A stretch of DNA of 64,000 nucleotides from Tetrahymena thermophila SB210. Its lineage: Eukaryota > Ciliophora > Oligohymenophorea > Hymenostomatida > Tetrahymenidae. Position numbers and translations under genes: made by a program. The stretch covers positions 496,001 through 560,000 of the forward strand of contig NW_002476457.1 in assembly GCF_000189635.1 (NCBI RefSeq). Direction: 5' to 3'. Positions 48,945-62,100 of the stretch are shown here, in pieces; within the stretch, counting starts at the first letter, position 1, and each line of letters begins with the position of its first letter. The notes under the pieces are model-generated. The model was given only the letters and a program-made list of their open reading frames with translations, was not told the DNA's origin and ran no database searches.

Positions 48945-49016
48945 GGTTCCATAGTATAGTGGTTAGTACTGGGGACTTTAAATCCCTTGACCTGGGTTCG
49001 AATCCCAGTGGGACCT
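48945..49016 (+). tRNA. tRNA-Gln (anticodon UUA), copy 11
   Basis: 72 nt identical to copy 1, anticodon TTA. Last unit of the array. Upstream TACTACCCAAAAAA and TTGTGTTCT, as for copy 6; a long T-run follows directly. Confidence 0.95.
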
Positions 49017-49255
49017 TTCATTTTTTTTTTGATTTGTTTGTAAAAACGTATATAAAAATTTATTATCATTCATTTAAAATATATTTTTTGAAAATTTTTT
49101 TTGAAATAATAGTTAAGATTAAATAAAAATAAATAATTAAAAAACTTATCAATATGATAAAGATAAAAAGATAGGCAAATTACAATTTTTATCAAATAAA
49201 ACTATTTTGACATTTATATATATTTTTATGAAGTGTCAATTATTAATTAATTAAT

Positions 49256-50254
49256 TCAGCTAAAATTAAATTTTCGATATTAGCTTTAATCTATTTATTT
49301 TATTAATAAAAGAAATCTCCTCATGGTAATTATCATAATTTATGAAGTTATAGTAATATTAGCTCCTAATGCTAAGACACAAAATTAAATAATAAATACT
49401 GCAAAACCAAATCCTTAAAAATCTAATCCATTAGTTTACTATACAAATAGGTAAGTCATAAGTAAAGCAAAATTTACTAGCGTATACAGTAAACTAATCA
49501 CACTAAAAGAAAATGAAAGCTTTAATAGCTTAGGAGAGCAAAAAATTAGACTAAATAGATGAATAATGAAAATGACAACCCATAATGTTATATGAATAAT
49601 AAATAATACTATCAAATAACTATCAACTATAATCATCAAGGTATAGCATACTGTCAGAAGTATGACAATAAAAGAGTTAATAAAAAAAGATATTAATGCA
49701 CTTTTTCTTAAGCCATCTTGTAATTTCCTACAGCAATAAATCAGTTTTCCATGCAAAATCACATTTCTTTAAACTGTCTTATTATTATTTATTATTGGGT
49801 TTATTATTTTTTTGTCTAATTCAGTAATAAAAAGAAGATTGAGCTTTCCTATTACTTCCAAGATTGGAATATTCAGACAGAGAGAATTATAAATCTAATT
49901 AAGTGCCTGGATTATACCATCTACGCCTACAACCATTCTATTTTATTTATTTCCTTTTGTGATACCTAAGCAGAAAGTATTTTCAATATCATGATTTACA
50001 TTTTAATCATAAATAAATTATGAATTTTATTATTAAATAAGCATAGGCTATTATATTTAATTTTATTCATAATTTTATAGAGGCGCAATTGGGTAGTCAT
50101 AGTTATTTAAGCTATTCTATGGATTTACAACTTAAAATTATGCTTATTGGGAGTGATTACTTTAAAAATGTTACTAAAGGTTATTGTTATTGTAGGGATA
50201 TTAATTAGAATTTAAATATTATTAATATGACTCATCATTCATGTTTTAGTTCAT
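49256..50254 (-). CDS. small four-pass membrane protein with Q/N-rich N-terminus, divergent copy 4
   Basis: Intact single-exon frame of 333 codons, ATG 50254 to TGA 49256-49258 (332 residues). The N-terminal ~100 residues are dominated by Q, N and Y. The conserved family core follows: GVDGIIQALNQIYNSLCLNI, IGKLNLLF, the Cys pair in LIYCCRKLQDGLRKSA. Four hydrophobic segments follow (FFINSFIVILLTVCYTL, IIHITLWVVIFIIHLF, VISLLYTLVNFALLMTYLF, FVIIQFCVLALGANI-like). It lies across the tRNA array from copies 1-3 on the same strand and is clearly older than them. Function is unknown. Confidence 0.9.
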
Positions 50255-51070
50255 TTTAATTTGACTTTTTCTTCTTTTTATATTTTTTATGTTTCTGATT
50301 AAGTTTTTAATAATTATCTAAATAATCAAATTAGATATTTCTTATAAGAAAAAGATAGTTAATTATCGGTAATCATTAGATTTTAATAATTCATAAAAGA
50401 AATTTATATTAGGAAGATTAAATAGATGTATTGATTGAATAGGTAGATGGTCAGAATGTAGAAAGTAAAATATTAATTTTTATTTAAATAATATTTGATA
50501 ATAAAAGATTTATTTGATTGATAATAAATACTATTTTAATTACAAATTTATATAGATTATTAATTTAATTTTTAAGAAAAATTATAAATATATTTATATC
50601 ATAGCTTAAAATTAGGATTAAATAAAATATTCGTTTTTATAAAAACAAATTTAGTGAGCTATATATTTACAAATGAATTAAATTATGTTTTTTATTAGAC
50701 CTTCTTTTAAATTAGTATGCTTGCTTAATTATTTATTAAAATTCATCAAAAATTTATGCTAAAAAAATTTAATAGGGTTAGATCGCCAATTAATCAATAA
50801 AGGAAGGAAGGAATTAATTTTTATGAATAATTTTATTTTAATTTTTAAATTATTTTACACTTTGTGTTTTTGTAATAAAATTATTGAGACTTGCTAAAAA
50901 TTCCTTCCTTTACAAATTAATTAAAGCATTGTAAAAGTACCAATTTAATCAAATAAAGTGTCTACAATTCTAGATTTGATTTATAAAAGATAAAATTAAT
51001 GTTTAATAATTCGGAAATTTATAAATTTTTTTGATTAGAAGTTACTGTAAAGCTTTTCAGCAATAAAAAA
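50255..51070. other. AT-rich region upstream of LRR gene 1
   Basis: No gene is seen. The last ~200 nt (from about 50868) is repeated upstream of LRR gene 2 and probably contains the shared promoter. Confidence 0.6.
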
Positions 51071-54000
51071 ATGATTTCATAATAAAAGATCTTTAATAAT
51101 TTAGAAGATGTAAAGATGCTATTTTTAAATCCCAATTATAGATTTTATTTTTTTTTTAAAGTTTCTAAACTGTCCTGATTCTTCTTCAACAAACCTTGAA
51201 ATTCAATTTAGGTAAAATGCTCATGAATAATCAAATAAAAACTTTCATTTTTATATAAAATTTTTCAATAATTATAAATAGAATTAATTTTTTATTAAAC
51301 AATTTAAATAATTTATTTCCTTTTTCTCTTTCAAATTTTTTAATTTTATTTTACATTTTAATATTTTGATTTATTGTACTAATTTATTTGATTGCTAATT
51401 TAATATATTTAAAAAGAAAGTGCAAAATAAAAAAGGATGGGGCTTAAAGTGTAGGCATGGCCTTATCTCAGTATAAAAATCTATAAACTTTGAATCTTAA
51501 TTTTAGGTAATTAGCAACTTTTACTTTTTTTATTATAAATATTATATATTTTCAATAATTAATAAGTTTATTAAACAGTTAATGCTGTCAATATTAATTT
51601 TTAATTATTTTGATATTATTTAAGATCTTATTTATTTTCTATTTTTTTATCATAAAAAATCTCCTTATAAACAAATTAACTTATAAATAGGGATAATGCT
51701 ATTGGAAAAGGTATTAGAGGTTTTGCTTGTGGTCTATAAAATTGTCAAAATCTTTAATTCTTAACTTTCAATTTGAGGTAAGAACTTTGCTTTTTTATTT
51801 TATCTTTATTTGTTTCAATGAAAGCTGCAAATAATCTTAACTTTTTTAAATAAAAAAAATTCACTAAAAACTTTAAATTACTTTATAATTTTATTATGTT
51901 TATCCTTTTAATTATAATATTTTATTATGTTTTAAAGGTTCAATCAGATCGGCTCAGAAGGTTTATTATATTTGGGATAAGCATTTGCAAAGTCAATTTG
52001 TCTTTAAACCTTATCATTAAATCTAAGGTAGAGCTTAATTATTTTTAAGAGCTTCCATTCATTTAATTAGTTGTTTTCTAAAGGAGTTTTAGGTTTTTTT
52101 TATATTAAATTTTCTACTTTCTTTAATTTTTTTATTTTAGTTATTTAATATAAATTATTACTAATTAAATATTTAGAACAAATCAAATTGACTCATTTGG
52201 ATTAGCAGAATTTGGCTCATGTCTTTCAAAGTGTGAGAATCTATCAGATTTGCTTATTAACTTAAAGTAAGTAAAAATAAGCATTGAATAAAATTTGAAA
52301 ATACTTTATAAATTATTAAAATAATAATTTAATTCAATTTTTAATTTATTTCTTTTATTCTTTTGGAATTTGATATTATTTATTTATAATTTTTAAAATA
52401 AATCTGCTTTTTAAATAATAATAAGAATAAATTTAATTGATGATCCTTCTGGTTTCTGTATTGGCTTATCAAAATGCCCCAATCTTAAAAAATTAACTCT
52501 TAAACTATCGTAAAATTTATTAATATTTTTAAATTTTGGAATTTAATAACTTTTATGCTGCTAGCTCATTTAAAATTTAAATCTTTGTGTATTAATTAGA
52601 AGGTGAAAATAAATCAAATTATTTATTTATTTATTTATTTTTAAATTCTATTTTTTCACTTATACTGAAAATTTAATTGTTAATTTTTAAATAAATAAAG
52701 GTAAAATAATATAACTATTTAAAGTGTTTAAGCTATGTTTGTTGCTTTAGGGAATTGCTAAAATCTCAACTAATTAGATTTATTTGACATGTAATTTATT
52801 TAGTGTTTTTTTTCCCTAAATTTTATTGTATAATCTAGCTTTTTTGCTTTTTATTTTTGCTAAAGCTAAATAATAAATTAAAATTTTTTTGAAATTAATC
52901 AAAAGTCTGCATAATAAGTAAGAAAAACATGTTCCTGGTTTTGAAAATGCTTTTTCGAACTGCTTAAATCTTTAAAATATGACAATAGATTTTTCGTAAT
53001 AATGAATTAATACTTTAAATATTTTTTTAATTTGATTAAAATAAATCTTAGTAAATTTTTTAAATATAAAATTTGAATTTTCAAACTTTATTTTGAAATT
53101 ATTTAAATATAACTAAAATTTTAATAATATCAAAGCTATGGTAGATTTGGAAACCAGAATATGTTAGCTTTTGGTAATGGAATATCAAACTGCAAAAATC
53201 TATAAAATTTAAATATCAACTTTAGGTAAAATCTTTTATTTATTTATCTAAAATTATTATTAAAATAGAATATAAATTTATATGAATAATTATAAAATAT
53301 TAAAAGCTAAAATAGTATTTCAGGAGAAGGTATGATGGATGTATGTTAAGGCTTGATAAAATGCAATAAATTGTCAAATTTAACTCTGGATTTCAAGTAA
53401 AACTTTTTTATTAGATTTTTTTTATTTAATAATACAAATAATAAATAAATATATTAAAAGTTATAATAAAATGAATGAAAAATCTGCATAAAATATTGGT
53501 GAATTATTAGCAAAATGCCATAACCTTAATAAACTTACACTAATGCTTAGGTAAGAATATAAATAAATATGAATTATTTTAACATATCCAGTTTATTTAA
53601 ATTTTCTTATTTGAATAATTTTATTAATTTTTAAAATTTAATTCATTCACCATCACAACTTTTTTTAATATCCCTAAATTATTCATTTATTAAAAGATAT
53701 AACTCTATCAGTTCGAAAGGGTCTTCAGATCTAGCTATGGGTTTAGCTAATTGTGCAAACTTATCAACTTTGTATCTTTTACTTGAGTAAAAATATTCTT
53801 ATTTGCTTACTTTTGCTTTTCAAAACTAAATTACTGTTAAAAATCAATAAATAAAAAGTTAAAAATCAATTAATATTTAAAGCTATAATGAAATTAAAAA
53901 TGCTTGAGTAAGAATATAAAAAAATAAGAATTATTTTCAATATCCCGTTTATTTAAATTTTCTTATTTGAATAATTATATTAGTTTTTTAAATTTAATTC

Positions 54001-54926
54001 ATTCGCATTCACAAAGTTTTTTTAATATTCTTAAATTATTCATTTGTTAAAAGAAATAACTCTATCAGTTCGAAAGAGTCTTCAGATCTAGCTATAGCTT
54101 TAGCAAATTGCGCAAACTTATCAACTTTTTAGCTTTTCCTTGAGTAATAATCTTTTTATTTGCTTACTTTTACTTTCAAAACTAAATTACAGTTAAAAAT
54201 GAATAAATAAAAAGTTAAAAATCAATTAATATTTAAAGCTATAATGAAATTAAAAATGATGGAATTTAGTAAATAGGATCAGCCTTATCAAAATATTAGA
54301 AACTATCAAACTTGTATCTCTCATTTGGGTAAATAAATTAATTCTCTTAGAAATTTAACTATTTAGTTTCTATTAAAGTTTATCAAATAACTTATACCAT
54401 TTTTTAATTTTTATAAAGAGGTGAAATTGAAAATAAAACTATTAAAGATTTAGCTTAAGCAATATCAAAATGTTCTAAGTTAACAACTTTAAAACTTTCT
54501 TTAAGGTAATAGTACATGAAATACTTTTAATTAATTAGTAAATTTAAATATTAAAATTTGCTTTAAAAAGTTTCACTTTTAAATTTATCTTTTTAAATTT
54601 GTGGTTGCGAAAATTCTTTAAAAATATTAAAACAATTTTTATCTTAAAAGAAGCAATAAAATTACCTATTAGGGCATATAAGGTTTGTTATATGATTTGT
54701 AGAAATGTATTGTACTCTAAACTCTTAAACTTATGTTAAGGTATAATTGTATAATATTTCCAAATAAATAATCTTATTAATTAATTTTATTCTTTCTTAC
54801 AAAGTAAACTTTTATTTAATATTTTAAAGTCCAGGTAAAGTCAAGAAATCACATAAAGCAAAATTAATCCAAAAGAGCTTAAAATTTAAGAGGCTAGTGA
54901 ATATACCATAAATAATTATAAACTGA
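51071..54926 (+). CDS. leucine-rich-repeat protein, tandem copy 1
   Basis: Gene built from about 17 small exons, most 87-93 nt long and each encoding one LRR of the ribonuclease-inhibitor-like type (pattern N-IG--G---L---L--C-NL--L-LNLR). Start ATG 51071 (MISQQKIFNNLED). Introns are GTAAG/GTAAA...AG, mostly phase 2. Clear exons: 51071-51109, 51162-51211, 51417-51506, 51691-51777, 51938-52027, 52177-52266; the last runs to TGA 54924-54926 with a basic ending (KVKKSHKAKLIQKSLKFKR). LRR proteins of this type act as protein-binding scaffolds; no catalytic domain is visible. Copy 1 has an extra duplicated repeat exon compared with copy 2, plus a chimeric micro-exon at 53883-53907 that would add an in-frame TGA if spliced in. 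Confidence 0.8.
53551..54262 (+). repeat. 356-bp tandem duplication containing one LRR exon
   Basis: The sequence from GTAAGAATAT (53551) through TTTAAAGCTATAATGAAATT (about 53875) is repeated with about 356-nt offset (53908 to about 54255). Each unit carries the exon with NSISSK...LANCANLSTL. LRR gene 2 has only one such unit, so the event happened after the gene duplication in copy 1, or was lost in copy 2. Confidence 0.8.
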
Positions 54927-55590
54927 TATTTAATTGCTTTAAATAATACTATCTATTTGTGATAAATTTATTCGTCTATAAATACACGCAACTCTATAAG
55001 CAATTATTTGTTTATGATTAATTGTTTTTTTAAAAATATTTTGAACTTATTTTGGCATTTTTTGTTTCATATTAATTAAATTAAAAACAATTATTTTTAA
55101 ATTAAACTCATTTCAAATTTTAGTGTTTTTATTCAAATTTTAATTTTTAGTATATTTGACTAAATTATTTTATTTTGATAATGTATTTATTGATTGGCAT
55201 AATATTTAAATAATGATACAATAACTCATTAACAAAGTTTATCATTTAAGCATCCTAAATTTTTCTTATTTTTTTCGATATAATTCAAATATTTTTTTTA
55301 TAAGGTTAATGAAAGTGCTTTTAAATATGGGGGAGCAATTAATAATAAAATATTATTTTGAGTAATATTAATTAATTTTAATTTATATTTTTGTAATAAA
55401 ATTATTGAGATTTGCTAAAAACTCCTTCCTTAATAAATTAATTAAAGCATGTAAAAGTACCAATTAAATCTAATAAAGTGTCTACAATTCTAGATTTGAT
55501 TTATAAAAGATAAATTAATGTTTAATAATTCGGAAATTTATAAATATTTTTTGATTAGAAGTTATTGTAAAGCTTTTCAGCAATAAAAAA
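54927..55590. other. spacer between the LRR genes
   Basis: No gene is seen. It contains the 3' flank of copy 1 and the duplicated promoter region of copy 2. Confidence 0.6.
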
Positions 55591-58500
55591 ATGATTTCAT
55601 AATAAAAGATCTTTAATAATTTAGAAGATGTAAAGATGCTATTTTTAAATCCCAATTAATGATTTTATTTTATTTTTTTTTTAAAGTTTCTAAACTGTCC
55701 TGATTCCTCTTTAAAAAACCTTGAAATTCAATTTAGGTAAAATATTCATTAATAATGAAATAAGAACTTTGATTTGTATAAAAAATTTTTCAATAATTAT
55801 AAATAGAATTAATTTTTTACTAAACAATTTAAATAATTTATTTTCTTTTTCTCATTCAAATTTTTTAATTTTTTTTTTACATTTTAATTTTTTGATTTAT
55901 TTTACTAATTTATTTGATTGCGAATTTAATATATTTAAAAAGTAAGTGTAAAATAAAAGAAGAAGGGGCTTAAAGTGTAGGCATGGCCTTATCTCAGTAT
56001 AAAAATCTATAAACTTTGAAACTTAATTTTAGGTAATTTGGCAACTTTTACTTATATTATTAGAAAATATTATATATTTCAATAATTAATTAGTTTATTA
56101 AACAGCTAATGCTGTCAATATTAATTTTTAATCTTTTTGATATTATTTAAGATCTTATTTATTTTCTATTTTTTATCATAAAAAATCTCCATATTAACAA
56201 ATTAACTTATTAATAGGGATAATGCTATTGGAAAAGGTATTAAAGATTTTGCTTGTGGCCTATAGAATTGTCAAAATCTTTAATTTTTAACTTTCAATTT
56301 GAGGTAAGAATTTTATGCTTTTTTTATTTTATCTGTATAATTTTCAATGATAGCTGTAAATAATCTTTACTTTTTAGAATAAAAAAATATTCATTAAAAT
56401 ATTTGAATTAATTAATTTATAATTTATATCTTTATCCTATTAATTAAAATATTTTATAATGTTTTTAAAGGTTCAATTAGATTGGCTCATTAGGTTTATT
56501 ATGTTTGGGAAAAGCATTTGCAAAATTAATTTGTCTTTAAACTTTGTCATTAAATCTAAGGTAGAGATTAAATATTTTTAAGAGATTCAATTCATTTAAT
56601 TAATTGTTTTATATTTGAGTTTTAGCTTTTTTTATATTAAATTTTCTACTTTCTTTAATTTTTTTTATTTAATTATTTAATATAAATTATTACTAATTAA
56701 ATATTTAGAACAAATCAAATTGACTCATTTGGATTAACAAAATTAGGCTCATACCTATCAAAGTGTGAGAATCTATCAGATTTACTTATTAATTTAAAGT
56801 AAGTAAAAATAAGCATTGAATAAAATTTGAAAATACTTTATAAATTATTAAAATAATGATTTAATTCAATTTTTAATTTATTTCTATTATTTTTTAAGAA
56901 TTTGATATTATTTATTTATAATTCATAAAATAAATCTGCTTTTTAAAAAATAATAAGAATCAATTTAATTGATGATGTCTCAGGTTTCTGTTTTAGTTTA
57001 GCAAAATGTCCCAATCTTAAAAAATTAACTCTTAAACTATAGTAAAATTTATTAATATTTTTAAATTTTGGAATTTAATTACTTTTTAAGTGGATAAATT
57101 ATTATTTAAAATTTAATTTTTTTGTTTTAATTCGAAAATAAAAATAAATCGAATTATTTATTTATTTTTAAATTCTATTTTCTCATTTTTTTGAAAATTT
57201 AATTGTAAATTTATTAAATAAATAAAGGTAGAATAATATAAGTATTTAAAGTGTTTAAGCTATGTTTGTTGCTTTAGGGAACTGCTAAAATCTCAATTAA
57301 TTAGAGTTATTTAATGTGTAATTTAATTAATGTTTATTTTCCCGAAATTTTAAGTTTTATTAATCTAGCTGTTTTGCTAAAATATTTTTTTTTGAAACTA
57401 ATCAAAAGCCTGTATAATAAATAACAAAAATATGTTCCTGGTTTTGAAAATGCTTTTTCGAACTGCTTAAATCTTTAAACTTTGACAATAGATTTTTCGT
57501 AATAATGAATTAATACTTTAAATATTTTTTTAATTTGATTAAAATAAAACTTAGTAAATGTTTTAAATATAAAATTTGAATTTTTAAACTTTCTTTTGAA
57601 TTATTATTTAAATATAACTAAAATTTTAATAATATCAAAGCCTTGGTATATTTGGAAGCTAGAATATGTTAGCTTTTGGTAATGGTATATCAAACTGCAA
57701 AAATCTATAAAATTTAAATCTCAATTTTAGGTAAATATATTTATTTTTTAATTATTTATCTAAAATTTTTATTAAAATAGAAAATAAATTTATATGTATA
57801 ATTATAAAATATTAAAAGTTCAAATTGTATTTCGGGAGAAAATATTATAGATCTATGCTAAGGCTTGATAAAATGCACTAAATTGTAAAATTTAACTCTG
57901 GATTTCAAGTAAAACTTTTTTATTATCTTTTTTTTATTTAATGAAACAAATAATAAATAAATATATTAAAAGTTACAATCAAATTAATGAAAAATCTGCA
58001 TAAAATATTGGTGAATTATTAGCTAAATGCGATAACCTTACTAAACTTACACTAATGCTTGAGTAAGAATATAAATATATCTTAATTATATTCAACATAT
58101 CCCATTTATTTAAATTATCTTATTTGAATAATTTTATTAGTTTTTAAAATTTAATTCATTCGCCATCACAACTTTTTTTAATATTTCTAAATTATTCATT
58201 TATTAAAAGACATAACTCTATCAGTTCGAAAGGGTCTTCAGATCTAGCTATGGCTTTAGCAAATTGTGCAAATTTATCAACTTTGTAGCTTTTACTAAAG
58301 TAATATTTTTATTTGTTTATTTTTGCTTTATAAAACTAAATTACAGTTAAATATGAATAAATAAAATGTTAAAAATCAATTAATATTTACAGCTATAATG
58401 AAATTAAAAATGATGGAATTGAGTAAATAGGATCAGCCTTAACAAAATATTAGAAACTATCAAACTTGTATCTCTCATTTGGGTAAAATAAATTAATTCT

Positions 58501-59106
58501 CTTGACTGTTCTAGAAATTTAACTATTTAGTTTCTATTAAAGTTTATCAAATAAATCATACATATCATTTTTTAATTTTTATAAAGAGGTTAAATTGAAA
58601 ATAAAACTATATAAGATTTCGCTTAATCAATATCAAAATGTTCTAAACTAACAGCTTTAATACTCTACTTAAAGTAATATTACATGAAATACTTTTAATT
58701 AATTAGCAAATTTATATATTAACATTAGCTATATAAAAAGTTTCACTTTAATATTATTTAGCTTTTTAAATTTGTGGTTTCTAAAATTCTTTAAAAATAT
58801 TAAAATGATTTTTATCTTAAAAGGAGCTATAAAATTACCTATTAGGGTATATAAGGTTTATTGTCTGATTTGTAGTAATGTATTGTACTCTAAACACTTA
58901 AACTTGAACTAAGGTATAATTGAATAATATTTACAAATAAATATTCTTATTCACAAATAATTAATTATTTTTTTCTTACAAAGCTAACTTTTATTTAATA
59001 TTTAAAAGTCCAAGAAAAGTCAAGAAATCAGATAGAGCAAAAATAATCCAAAAGAGCTTAAAATTTAAAAGACTAGTGAATAAACCTTAAATCACTATAA
59101 ACTGAT
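55591..59106 (+). CDS. leucine-rich-repeat protein, tandem copy 2
   Basis: Tandem paralogue of the LRR gene at 51071-54926, with the same start (MISQQKIFNNLED, ATG 55591), the same roughly 90-nt repeat exons and phase-2 introns, and the same basic C-terminus ending at TGA 59104-59106. About 14 repeats are readable, such as DNAIGKGIKDFACGLQNC, FNQIGSLGLLCLGKAF and TNQIDSFGLTKLGSYL. Each exon examined stays open, with no frameshift. At one exon (near 57815) the acceptor AG used in copy 1 is mutated to TG, but an AG nine nt upstream keeps frame and would add three residues. The role is probably protein-protein interaction; nothing more specific can be said. Confidence 0.8.
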
Positions 59107-62100
59107 ATTTAATTTCCTTTAAATAATACTAATTATTTGCTGATAAATTTGTTAGTGTATACATATATACAACTCAAAAAGCAATTATTTGTTTATGATT
59201 AATTGTTTTTTTGAGTTTTTTATTTTAAAAAATAAATTATTTTTTTTTAGCATTTGTATACATTTCTTAACTAATTTTAATTTTTAGTATTTTTGACTAG
59301 ATTATTTTATTTTGATAATTTATTTTTTTTGGCATAATTTTGAAATAATGATGCAATAACCCATTAGCAAAGTTTATCATTTAACAACATAAATTAAAAA
59401 AATTTTTTTTATGAGGTTATGATTTTAAATATTTTAAATACCGTCATTGTTTTAATTTAAATATGGAGCACTTATAATTAAAAAATTATTTTGAATACAC
59501 CTTAATTAATTATAATAATTAAATATTATATTTTGTTTTTATGCTATGAATAAATGAGTTCTTTTTTTAAAATTGACCTTAAAATTTATTAAATTAAAAT
59601 TATTTTTTATAAAAATAAGAAATTAGTAATATATAATAATGAAAGAATAATAAATAACTTATTCATATTATGTATTTTATAAACAAGCTTAGTTATAAAT
59701 AAGGTGAATACATTTTTAAATGTGAAGTAGCTTTTAGATTATATATTTTTAGGAGTTAGTTGTGAAATATCTTTACCTGTGTTAGATAAATAAATTTTTT
59801 TTTTTTTTAAATATCTGTGACAGTAAAATTAACAGATTAACATATATATATTTTTTAATAAAATAAATATTTGTAATTATTACTAAATTTTTATAACGAC
59901 ACCCAACCATTTCTATATAAAAAATTGAAGCACTATTAAAAATTCATATTTATTTTATATTTTTAAGCACTCAATATAGTAAATATAAAATTTGTTAGAT
60001 CAGATTCTATTTATAATCATAAAACTAAGATAAAAAAATTTTGTATTATTTATTCATAGTAAATTTGAAATTTAGATAGAAAGCAAAAGCAATTTAAAAT
60101 ATTTCATTAAGAATTGATGTATGTCTGTTTTTATTCACAAAAGCAATTTATCAAAAATCTATATATTTTTTGTCTTCAATATCTTTTCTATTTTTATTAT
60201 TCCACTCTATCATTTATATTCTAGAGCTCCTCTATAATATTTTATTGTATTAAAAACCATGTTATAACATTTTTAAGAAGTTATTTATTTTTGTGAAATA
60301 GAATTTTAACTTGAGAAAAAAATCTCTTTGGCCAGGAATTATACTTTTTTTGAGACAGTATTTTGTGCAATTCCATAACAACTCAATTTAATTTAGTAAA
60401 GGAGTTGCTATAAGAGTATATAAGCATGGAATTCTATTAAAAATTAGATCCTTAAATGCTAAAATTGTGAGTTTTTATTGATACTTGATCAAATATGAAC
60501 ACATACATGATGTGTATGTGTATTTTCAACATGCAAATGAGCAAGTATATCCAAAATGAATCCATAGAATGTGTACTAGTTAGCATATTTTGTGCTTTGT
60601 TAAGACCTTTCTAAAATACTTATCTGAGATGAAACACATGATAGATTTCCTAACATAGTATCTATTTTATAAATTAAATTAAAATAAGTTTGATATTTCC
60701 AATAGGTAACACTTAAAATTAGTTGCATAATAATATTTTGTGTTTAAAATATTGGAGATGCAATAAATAAATACATACATACATACATACAACTCATGTA
60801 GAATAATAGCTACCATTTACTTTATAAAAATTTTTGAAAATGAAAATTTCTGAAATTCTTAGCTTATTTATTTATTTAGTTATATATCTTTTAGAGATAA
60901 AAGTGTAATAATATTTATTATCTACTTAATTAATTTTTATATAGTTAAAAAATTTTTAAAATATAAATTTAATTTTTATTATTTGCTTTAAGAATCATGA
61001 AAAAATAAGTTTTGGTATTTATCAATAAGTATTGTAAATTCATTTTTTTAATTTTAATATAAAGAATATAATATTTTGTTATATTTTAAAGTGAAAAAAA
61101 ACAAAACAAGCATATACAAACTAACTCTATAAAGATAATAGATATTATTATTAATTTTTTATTCCATTAAAAGGTTAATAATTCAGATTATTTTCATAAT
61201 ACTTGTAGATGAAGAGTTAAATCTCTCACAAGTCTAAGGAAATATTTTTTTAAAAATTCTTTGAAATTCATATTTTGGGTAAATTCACATAAATATAATT
61301 TATATTTTTAGACTTATTCATTGATATAATTTTTCTTAATTTTAAAAGAGTAAAATTTCTTAGTAACTCTCAGATTAGACAATTTTTCTTTTGAGCTCAG
61401 GACTTTTGAATTATTACAGTTGTTAAAATTATTTTAATTATTTTATTTAATAACTTGTTAGAACAAAAAATATGTATTTATTTAGTTATTTATTACTCGT
61501 ATTGTATAAAATATGATATCATTTTATTATTTTCCACCTCAAAAAGCCATAAATTAGATATTTGAAAATTTCTTAAGCTTGATAATAATAAAATAAAAGA
61601 ATAATTTTTATGAATTTTTGATATTTTTTTAAATTAGAAATTTATTAAGTTTTGAGATTACTATTTTTATTATTATTATTATTAATTTTTACATTTGATT
61701 TTTAAATCATAGACTATTTTGTTGATCATATATCTTACAAAATACAATTAGTTAATGAAGGAGATTGATGGATCTTATTGAATATTAATATATTATGTTA
61801 TAATATAAATAATAAAATTTATAAAAAAAGTGTTTCAATATTTTTTATTGGTGTTTTCTATTTAAAATTTTAATTGAAAATGAATAATATTATTTATGGT
61901 TTTTTGCTGTCATGTAAATTAATTTAAAGTCAGACTTTATAGAATATAAGAGGTTTCATTCATTCATTCTCTAAGAATAAAAATATTTATTGAGCTAAGC
62001 TTAATAAATAAAAATATAAAAAGACATTTGACATAATAAATAATAAAATAATGTATAATAATATTTATTTAGATTTCTTTTAGTATAATTGCTTTATTTA

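Larger units (their letters stand above)
50868..59390 (+). repeat. direct tandem duplication carrying the two LRR genes
   Basis: Unit 1 (about 50868-55250) and unit 2 (about 55391-59390) match from the upstream TTTTGTAATAAAATTATTGA through all exons and introns to CAAAGTTTATCATTTAA beyond the stop codons. The offset is 4523 nt at the 5' end and about 4133 nt at the 3' end; the difference is mainly the extra 356-bp unit in copy 1. Exons are better conserved than introns, which suggests both copies are under selection. Confidence 0.8.

Noticed and set aside
43801..49016. Regularly spaced identical repeats as a CRISPR-like array
   Set aside because: The 72-nt repeats fold as tRNAs, the spacers are long, uneven and related to one another, and the genome is eukaryotic.
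60340..60660. Possible small nucleolar or other ncRNA in a slightly GC-richer patch
   Set aside because: TGATG- and CTGA-like boxes occur, but without convincing spacing or a terminal stem. Not supportable by eye.
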